Part shown: in pieces, positions 15,291-20,964 of the stretch | Numbering within the stretch: position 1 is the stretch's first letter | How the letters are laid out: each line of letters opens with the position of its first letter | DNA from: CAZSMC01 sp964607755 | GTDB lineage: Bacteria; Zhuqueibacterota; Zhuqueibacteria; Residuimicrobiales; Krinioviventaceae | DNA length: 20,964 nt | Reading direction: 5' to 3' | Assembly (NCBI GenBank): GCA_964607755.1 | Contig: CAZSMC010000073.1 | Span: 1 to 20,964, forward strand | Position numbers and translations under genes: made by a program | Notes under the pieces: model-generated | What the model was told of the DNA's origin: nothing | The model's database searches: none | What the model saw: only the letters and a program-made list of their open reading frames with translations

Positions 15291-16814
15291 TTACAAGTTT
15301 TCAGTCACCGGAACGAAAATAGATTCCCATTTTCCGTAAATCCAGTCGATGATATTTTTATAATAATAAAAAATCATCATCAGGATAATGCCAAAAATGA
15401 GACCAAAAACCGTGGTCCACAGCGCCTCAAATATGCCGCCGGAAAGCTGCTGAACCAGTTGCAGATGAGAGGTGTCTTCCAGTCCCCGAATTTCCGAGAA
15501 CACATTAGTAATACCGGTTACGGTTCCGAACAATCCTAAAAGCGGCGAAAGCGCGCCGAGATTCCACAGCCATTCCAGAAACGATTTCTCGTGCAAGCTG
15601 CTCAACTCTGTAGCCGCTCTGTTTTCGATGGCCCTGTCTACTTCTTCGGACACCTTTTGCCACTGAAAGCCATTGATCAAATGATTTTCCAGCCCGGCCG
15701 CCAGAATCCGTCCGGTCGGGAATGACCTTAATGGCCTGGATTTCGCACTAAAAAACTGACCTTTTAATTCGTTCCATTCCAATTTAATGGGTCTGTATTC
15801 TGTTTCAACTTTGATCGATTTTGAAATAATGTCACCGAATACTCCGGTCTCTCCGAAATGTTCTTTTACCCTTTTTTCCAGATCATGCCAGTTGTCGTTT
15901 TTTTCCGGATCATAGTTCACCAAATCTTTCAGCACATTAATGGCTGCTGAACCATGAGATTTAAAATGTCTATAGCATTTCTGATTCACTTCATCCAGAC
16001 TTTTAGCGTTTGTAACGCTAACGATGTTGTTTGTCTTGGCCATGACTTTTTTCCAGGCTTCAATAACAAAAAGGAACCGTGCCGAGATACGCTCCTCAAA
16101 ATTGCGGTCTTTATTCAACCGCACATTGAACAGGTTACTTCGATTCAGTGGAAACAACAAGCCAAGTTGAATATTTTTCATGCACCGGAATGGTAAAATA
16201 TAGACCACGCCAAAAAGGAAAAAATACCATATAAATGTAAATGCAATTTTGCCGTACGGTGTCGCTTGGTTATATATATCATTTTGCATATCAAAAACCA
16301 GATCGAGAATTGTGGACAACGGGAAAAACAACGGAATGGGAATGGATTTTTTATCCTCATCCGTGTCCGCGTCAAATTGGGCGAGATAACCCGGTTTGCC
16401 GTTGATAGCCCAGGCAGTATCAGAGCGGACAATGACGTTGTTGTTCTGATCCAATCCGTCGATGCGGAAATAATACTTTGGGCCGACATCATAGCCGGCG
16501 AAAACAACTTTACCGGCGTTGCTGACCAGCGTGTCCGTAACCGTATTCTCCGCAGCAAACGTACTGTCGTCCCGGGACATATGTACACGATAAGCCGGTA
16601 TCCCGGATACCGACACCCGCACCGGTTCTTGTTCATTTTCCACGTTAAACAATTCCCAGTGCACCACAAAATCGCTCGCCACCGGCCGGCCATACCAGTT
16701 CGTCTCCGTCGGCTCGGATATCCGGATGTTGGAGATGTGGAGCTTGTAGGGTGGTTGGGCATTTGTATTAATAATAAAAATAAGTGAAAAAATAAAAGCA
16801 ATTTTTTTTATCAT
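15291..16814 (-). CDS. MotA/TolQ/ExbB-family proton channel with an N-terminal periplasmic Fn3-like domain
   Basis: This 507-residue inner-membrane protein has a cleavable signal (1-20, ending NTNAQ), an Fn3-like beta domain at about 25-138 (WELF, YRVHMSRDDSTF, KYYFRIDGLDQNN, SDTAWAI), membrane helix 1 at 190-210, a cytoplasmic loop of about 200 residues, and helices 2 and 3 at 416-438 and 460-485. LGALSPLLGLFGTVTGIT in helix 2 and QLSGGIFEALWTTVFGLIFGI in helix 3 are the ExbB/TolQ signature. The predicted topology (N outside, C inside, large loop in the cytoplasm) matches ExbB. With the following ExbD genes it should form a proton-driven stator. Start ATG 16814 has AGGAG 9-10 bases upstream. 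An N-terminal extension occurs in some ExbB proteins, but a recognisable Fn3-like domain is unusual. Base composition changes sharply just upstream of this gene. Confidence 0.85.
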   Translation of the reverse strand: MIKKIAFIFSLIFIINTNAQPPYKLHISNIRISEPTETNWYGRPVASDFVVHWELFNVENEQEPVRVSVSGIPAYRVHMSRDDSTFAAENTVTDTLVSNAGKVVFAGYDVGPKYYFRIDGLDQNNNVIVRSDTAWAINGKPGYLAQFDADTDEDKKSIPIPLFFPLSTILDLVFDMQNDIYNQATPYGKIAFTFIWYFFLFGVVYILPFRCMKNIQLGLLFPLNRSNLFNVRLNKDRNFEERISARFLFVIEAWKKVMAKTNNIVSVTNAKSLDEVNQKCYRHFKSHGSAAINVLKDLVNYDPEKNDNWHDLEKRVKEHFGETGVFGDIISKSIKVETEYRPIKLEWNELKGQFFSAKSRPLRSFPTGRILAAGLENHLINGFQWQKVSEEVDRAIENRAATELSSLHEKSFLEWLWNLGALSPLLGLFGTVTGITNVFSEIRGLEDTSHLQLVQQLSGGIFEALWTTVFGLIFGIILMMIFYYYKNIIDWIYGKWESIFVPVTENL

Positions 16815-16838
16815 TTTTATTATACTCCTATATTTGCT

Positions 16839-19001
16839 TTAAAAATTTGTAGAAAGACCGATTGAAAATTCTTTGAATTTTTCAAATGCTATATAATTAA
16901 ACTGAATCCATGAATTTAATGGCGACACAAATGCTTCTGGACTAATTCTGATCCCGGAATCAGTATAAATTTTAGACACATGCTCCATATTCTTATAAAA
17001 TGATTTATGCCATATTTTGGAAATTGTAAAGTAATAACTCCTATCATTGATATTTACATTAAAACCTATTTCTGGTTCGTAATATGTTATGCTTTTTTCC
17101 GCGATTCCAGAACCAGCAAAAACAAAAGCCGAGCTTGCATATAAATCTAATTGTAAAGACTTGTTAGATATAAGGAAAAAACCTAATTTAGGTGATTGTT
17201 TTATTCCGAAATTGAAAACATTTTTTGAGGAAAAATATAAATAGGAACCCAAGCTAAATCTAATCTTGCGAGTTGGTAAAAAATCAATAACTATCACATT
17301 TGGTTTTCCAACTTCAAAGTAGGAGGAAAAGGGGGTTTTATTCTTGATATCAGATAAATCTGAATCATGTTTTAATTTATTATGATAATTTAAAGAAAAT
17401 CTTTTATCAATTACATAATTAATTGATTTTTGCTTAACTATATTGAAAGAATTACTTTTATTGGCAACTATTGAGTCATTATCAACAATGCAATCAACCT
17501 TCCAAAAGTACTCGCCTTCATTAAAATACTCCCCACTAAAACAAGTATCATTATCGGTTAAAAAATATACTTGATCTTGAAATGAAAATGTAGAATCTGA
17601 GGATATATAAAATTTATATATTGCATCAAATTCACCGCAATTTATATCGCGCCATCTGAAACAAACCTCTTCTCCCTTTTTAAAAACTCTTTTATTTGAT
17701 GGTGTTAATAAATGAATCTTCTTTTTCTTCAATCTAATCGTTTTCACAGTATCGGAAGGGATATTAACATTTCTATTTTCTTTTCTATATAAGCATTTTG
17801 AAATCTCTAATTCATATTCTCCTTCAATTAATTTCATATTGCAATCCGTTTTTTCCTTTCTCCGAAAAGTTCCAACAGCATTATTAATAACTAAATTAGC
17901 TTCAGATGGGATAGTTTCAATAGTCAAATTATATTTTTTGGGTTTTAGATCAATTTGTAAAGTATCATATTTTGAATCGAGTTGTTTTGTAATAGTCGAA
18001 TCCCTAAATCTCTTTTTAAAACATTTGAATATATATGTACCATAGGGAATATCAACAGTCTTTGGTGTTCTTATTGAATGTATAAGAGAATCTTTTTCCG
18101 CTGCATATATAGAAATATTTATATTTTTGTCTGAGATTAAATTTAAAGAGCACTTTTCAACAAATTTGGGAGGTTCTGTCTCTTTAACAATTACTTCTTT
18201 CTTTAAATTTACTTTAATTTTTCTATTTTTATCAGAAGGAGTAACTGTTATTGTAGTATCTTCATATCCTATTTTACTCAATGTAAAAGTGCAAGGTGAG
18301 CAATCTTTTGGCAAGTATTTATTATTCTTTAATATTTTCTCATTCAGTTTTAAAATTACATCTTTTGGATCAGTCTCAATAATTATAGGGGATATTTCTT
18401 TAAATGTAGCTGGCTCTAAAACTATATTTTGGTTATTAGACTCATCAACTTCAATGTAACCTTTTATTGTTTTTGGAAGAAAAAAGTCACCTTTTATCCA
18501 GAAGTAAACTGAATCCTTTAATTCATATTTATTTCTTGTTTCTATTTTAAAATCATTTAACTTTCTATTATTTATTTGAATTTCGTCATCCCATGTAGAA
18601 TTATCTAAAAATACTCTTACCACAGAAGTGTTAATATTATTAAAATTAGTATTTTTAGATTTTACTTTATAATTATAAATTTCTTGCTGTGGGGTTGGTG
18701 ATAATTCTTCGATATTGCAACTATCATCCTTATTCATATCTACTATTTTTCTTTTAAATCCAGGGCTTGGATTTATAAATAATATATCACTGTTTGCTTC
18801 ATAATCATTAAATACTATCTTATCTGAAGTAGTAATTTTCCTATAACAGCTATTATTAATAGAAACATTTATGAAATCTGGTTTTTTAGTTGAATAATTA
18901 AAAAAAAGGGTTTTATTATTCTCTGAATCAACAGTTAAAGATGTTATAAATATTATCACAACACAAATTTCTAAATTTTTGTTCATTTTATTAATTATCA
19001 T
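16839..19001 (-). CDS. PEGA-domain and Fn3-like protein with probable C-terminal outer-membrane beta-barrel
   Basis: This 720-residue exported protein is rich in Lys, Asn and Ile. A signal-like hydrophobic stretch spans 9-24. At least two PEGA-type units are visible: 205-268 (IIIETDPKDVILKLN, then CTFTLSKIGYEDTTITV) and 354-428 (NLTIETIPSEANLVINN, then GEYELEISKCLYRKENRNV). An Fn3-like domain at about 428-522 (CFRWRDI, YKFYISSDSTF, GEYFWKVDC) follows. Residues about 575-720 are alternating beta strands and the chain ends in Phe, as in outer-membrane barrels (FSIGLSTNF). PEGA domains are linked to cell-wall or glycan contact, so an outer-membrane or peptidoglycan anchor for the motor is inferred. 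It lies 24 bases before the ExbB-type gene. Its ATG at 19001 overlaps the upstream stop as ATGA; ATG 18986 is an alternative. Confidence is good for the gene, moderate for the barrel. Confidence 0.7.
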   Translation of the reverse strand: MIINKMNKNLEICVVIIFITSLTVDSENNKTLFFNYSTKKPDFINVSINNSCYRKITTSDKIVFNDYEANSDILFINPSPGFKRKIVDMNKDDSCNIEELSPTPQQEIYNYKVKSKNTNFNNINTSVVRVFLDNSTWDDEIQINNRKLNDFKIETRNKYELKDSVYFWIKGDFFLPKTIKGYIEVDESNNQNIVLEPATFKEISPIIIETDPKDVILKLNEKILKNNKYLPKDCSPCTFTLSKIGYEDTTITVTPSDKNRKIKVNLKKEVIVKETEPPKFVEKCSLNLISDKNINISIYAAEKDSLIHSIRTPKTVDIPYGTYIFKCFKKRFRDSTITKQLDSKYDTLQIDLKPKKYNLTIETIPSEANLVINNAVGTFRRKEKTDCNMKLIEGEYELEISKCLYRKENRNVNIPSDTVKTIRLKKKKIHLLTPSNKRVFKKGEEVCFRWRDINCGEFDAIYKFYISSDSTFSFQDQVYFLTDNDTCFSGEYFNEGEYFWKVDCIVDNDSIVANKSNSFNIVKQKSINYVIDKRFSLNYHNKLKHDSDLSDIKNKTPFSSYFEVGKPNVIVIDFLPTRKIRFSLGSYLYFSSKNVFNFGIKQSPKLGFFLISNKSLQLDLYASSAFVFAGSGIAEKSITYYEPEIGFNVNINDRSYYFTISKIWHKSFYKNMEHVSKIYTDSGIRISPEAFVSPLNSWIQFNYIAFEKFKEFSIGLSTNF

Positions 19002-20299
19002 TCCTTACTTTTTTCAATTTGATCCTTAATCAAACTCGTAAATTCGTCATCTAATTTTGACTGGAAATTATTTAAAATATTATTAAGAATATTAATTCCT
19101 TCTTTCTTCTCATTGGGGTCCCTTATTTTAATCATTCCCAAATAATAATATGAATAAATCTCTATCTGATCCCAACTATTTTTATTTCTATCCTTTACTA
19201 TATCATATATATCTTTGAAATGTTCTAAGGCTTTATTATAATTAGCACTTATGTAAAAAGTGTATCCATAAAAAAATTTATTTTCAATATTAATCACTTC
19301 TAAATAACTAGTAGTCTCCTTACTCACTTGAATATGAGGATCTTGAATAATATCTTCTTTAATACTATCTATAATTGACGTTATTCTTCTAACTTCTTGA
19401 ATTAACTTTTCTTTTTCTTGCTCAACTACACTAAGAATGATACTTGATAAAATATATCTTTTAATTCTTAAAAAGTAAATCGTTGGAACCAAAAATGTCT
19501 TATCTTTTTCTATGTTGCAAGAATATCTTCCGGGAGGAATTGGACTAATTTTTCCTTTGTCAGTACTATGTGCTTTTTGTAATCTGACAACAACATGGTC
19601 AAAATTCGAATATAAGCTTCCCCAGATACAAATATTGTAATTTATCTTTTGAATTTCTGCAATTGGGATTCGACCGTTTTCTTTTTCAATCAATTCACCG
19701 TTTACAGGGATTTGATATAGATCAAATGAATCTGCTAATTCCATATCTTCCAATATAAATTTGATTCTTTTTTCAAAAAAATCGGTAAAATTTAATTCGT
19801 CATGAGAAAATCTGAATATTATTATTTTTCTATACTTACTCCTATTGACTCTATCATTAGTTTTTTTTAAATGAATTCTTGTCTTCTCTTTCGGACTTAA
19901 TGCTAATAAACTATTAATTTTGTCTATTTGAAATGGTATTATTGTGAATAAACTAATTACTAGTATAATTCTCAGAACATTTTCACCTGTGCTAAGAATA
20001 TCTTCACCATCTCCATTTTTTACTTTAATAAATATACTTGCAATTGTTTTGCTAAAATTATATCCTCCTGGGGATATCCAATTAATTGATTTGTCTAAAA
20101 AATATACAATAAAATAACAAGCTATAAGAAAAATGGAAGATTTAACTAATAATATAATTGGATATCCTAATGAGGGTAGTTCAGAATATCGGCCCCAAAT
20201 AATAGGTCCTAAAATGGCAAAAAAAATAAATAAAATCAAATATCCCACCAGTATTTTACAAGTATTTTTTCTTTTTTCTTCGTGACTCCCTTCAGTCAT
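18998..20299 (-). CDS. Three-helix membrane protein with possible TolB-N/FlgO-like domain and TPR-like tail
   Basis: At 433 residues, it has three membrane helices at about 16-36, 46-68 and 109-126. A soluble alpha/beta region (157-245) reads KIIIFRFSHDELN, FFEKRIKFILEDMELADSF, then INYNICIWGSLY and HVVVRLQKA. This order of strand, 'low-level name' helix and 'V/ICxWGS' strand recalls TolB N-terminal or FlgO-like folds, a tentative reading. The end (about 335-420) looks like one or two TPR units (FFYGYTFYISANYNKALEHFKDIY). The frame is open to 20332, but ATG 20299 is preferred because GGAGG lies 6 bases upstream. It overlaps the upstream TPR gene by 8 bases (ATGACTGA) and the PEGA gene by 4, so the three are translationally linked. 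Function unknown; an inner-membrane partner of the ExbB-ExbD complex is inferred from position. Confidence 0.6.
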   Translation of the reverse strand: MTEGSHEEKRKNTCKILVGYLILFIFFAILGPIIWGRYSELPSLGYPIILLVKSSIFLIACYFIVYFLDKSINWISPGGYNFSKTIASIFIKVKNGDGEDILSTGENVLRIILVISLFTIIPFQIDKINSLLALSPKEKTRIHLKKTNDRVNRSKYRKIIIFRFSHDELNFTDFFEKRIKFILEDMELADSFDLYQIPVNGELIEKENGRIPIAEIQKINYNICIWGSLYSNFDHVVVRLQKAHSTDKGKISPIPPGRYSCNIEKDKTFLVPTIYFLRIKRYILSSIILSVVEQEKEKLIQEVRRITSIIDSIKEDIIQDPHIQVSKETTSYLEVINIENKFFYGYTFYISANYNKALEHFKDIYDIVKDRNKNSWDQIEIYSYYYLGMIKIRDPNEKKEGINILNNILNNFQSKLDDEFTSLIKDQIEKSKE

Positions 20300-20964
20300 T
20301 ATTTCCTCCCTCTTGTTTTGAAAAATAGTCAAGTAATAATTCTATTTTTTCATCAACAATTTTATTCTCCGAGTAATCCAATCTTTGACCAAATCTTTTG
20401 ATTTTTAAATATTGTTTTAAAGCATTTTCTTTCTTCCCCAATTCTTCATATGCATTCCCCAAAGTAAATAAAACATCGTCAAATAAATACATATCATTAA
20501 TTATTGGATATCTTGGGTAATCTTTCTGTAATTCAATGTACCATTTTTCATCAGTATTTTTTAAGGTCGATATCGCTTCATTATACATTTGTAAATTTAT
20601 ATATGATTTCGCCAAAAAATATCTTGATATTTTCCTCATACTTTTTTGTTCTTGGAACCTTAAACATATATTATAATGCTGAATTGACAAATCCCATTTA
20701 TCTTGGAATCTATAGCATGTTCCCATCAAATAATGATACCTTAGCGAAAACTCATCGATCTGGGTCAGCACCGTATCCGAAGCCATGCTATACCGTTCAA
20801 GCATCATCAAACATTCGCCAAAATTCATCAAATCAGTGTCGGTAAAGTCATCTATTGATTTATTAAAAACCGAGATATATTCAGAGACAGCCTTGCGGGC
20901 AGTGCTCTTTGCCTGATTGATGTCATTCTCACGCATCTCTTGTTTTGCCTGAGCAAAATACTCA
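20292..20964 (-). CDS. TPR protein, N terminus cut by the window edge
   Basis: An ATG at 20936 gives 214 residues, but the frame stays open upstream to the edge, reading EYFAQAKQE before that Met in the same helical style, so the true start is probably outside. TPR-like helix pairs run throughout: YHYLMGTCYRFQDKWDLSIQHYNICL, YFLAKSYINLQMYNEAISTL and FTLGNAYEELGKKENALKQYLKI. No membrane segment is seen in the visible part. The stop overlaps the next gene's start by 8 bases with a strong Shine-Dalgarno inside its own 3' end, indicating coupled expression. The 5' part (above about 20745) is richer in G+C than the rest of the gene, as if the gene were a hybrid of two sources. A scaffold or adaptor role is inferred from TPR content only. 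Confidence 0.75.
   Translation of the reverse strand, partial: EYFAQAKQEMRENDINQAKSTARKAVSEYISVFNKSIDDFTDTDLMNFGECLMMLERYSMASDTVLTQIDEFSLRYHYLMGTCYRFQDKWDLSIQHYNICLRFQEQKSMRKISRYFLAKSYINLQMYNEAISTLKNTDEKWYIELQKDYPRYPIINDMYLFDDVLFTLGNAYEELGKKENALKQYLKIKRFGQRLDYSENKIVDEKIELLLDYFSKQEGGNND

Larger units (their letters stand above)
16815..20745. other. AT-rich segment embedded in the operon
   Basis: Hand counts of single 60-base lines here give 17-38% G+C (e.g. 10/60 at 17401, 13/60 at 19201, 19/60 at 18241). Nearby lines reach 37/60 (16681), 30/60 (20761) and 31/60 (20881). The left change coincides with the gap before the ExbB-type gene. The right change falls inside the TPR gene, near 20745-20760, though one line beyond it (20821) is again low. 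Codon use in the three genes is correspondingly A/T-ending and rich in Lys, Asn and Ile. This suggests replacement by DNA from a different background. Confidence 0.6.

Noticed and set aside
16178..16801. 207-codon open frame on the same strand as, and inside, the ExbB-type gene
   Set aside because: It is a shifted-frame shadow of the Fn3-like and first membrane regions, with skewed composition; the ExbB frame has the family signature.
13291..16814. Classical Tol-Pal or flagellar MotAB locus
   Set aside because: No Pal/OmpA peptidoglycan-binding domain and no TolB propeller gene are present, and there are two ExbD genes with a TonB-like gene.
10050..20964. Zorya-type phage defence (MotA-like plus accessory proteins)
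   Set aside because: There is no ZorB-like OmpA domain, helicase or nuclease, and the ExbD, TonB-like and barrel proteins point to an envelope machine.

Overview
The window looks like chromosomal DNA from a Gram-negative bacterium of the Fibrobacterota-Chlorobiota-Bacteroidota (FCB) assemblage, plausibly a Calditrichota/KSB1/Marinimicrobia-type lineage. Evidence: a secreted protein ends in the FCB-type C-terminal sorting domain (NYPNPFNPTTTI core) used by type IX secretion systems; there are TPR-plus-SGNH and TPR-plus-NHL envelope proteins; and Shine-Dalgarno sites precede most genes. The phylum is inferred from protein style only; no rRNA or tRNA gene is visible.

Region 1 (57-4344, minus strand) is a tightly overlapping tetrapyrrole operon, read right to left: precorrin-2 dehydrogenase (SirC/Met8 type), glutamyl-tRNA reductase (hemA), hydroxymethylbilane synthase (hemC), and a fused uroporphyrinogen-III methyltransferase/synthase (cobA-hemD). 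These gene products make uroporphyrinogen III and divert it to precorrin-2 and sirohydrochlorin. A separate minus-strand gene (4550-6172) encodes a B12-binding-fold radical SAM protein resembling the HpnJ/BchE group.

Region 2 (6173-9986, plus strand) has an AT-rich 500-base gap, a secreted CBM9-like protein with a type IX sorting tail, a compact block of nested hairpins and repeats (7801-8034) that looks like a REP/BIME-type element plus a strong terminator-like stem, and a membrane-anchored SGNH-hydrolase/TPR protein.

Region 3 (10050 to the window edge, minus strand) is one long co-directional gene string, the most interesting part. Read right to left it encodes: a TPR protein (cut by the window edge); a three-TM protein with a possible TolB-N/FlgO-like domain and TPR-like tail; a PEGA/Fn3-like protein with a probable outer-membrane barrel; a MotA/TolQ/ExbB-type proton channel carrying a periplasmic Fn3-like domain; two different ExbD/TolR proteins; a short TonB-like protein; and a large secreted TPR/PEGA-like/NHL protein. 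All gaps are overlaps or under 80 bases. The set resembles a proton-motive-force-driven, envelope-spanning machine. The recipe of one channel, two ExbD proteins, a TonB-like protein and TPR proteins recalls the Myxococcus Agl-Glt gliding motor, but this exact combination is one I do not recognise as a described system.

The three upstream genes of that operon (about 16815-20745) are strikingly AT-rich compared with everything else. The right-hand composition change falls inside the TPR gene rather than between genes, which suggests that part of the operon was replaced by recombination.
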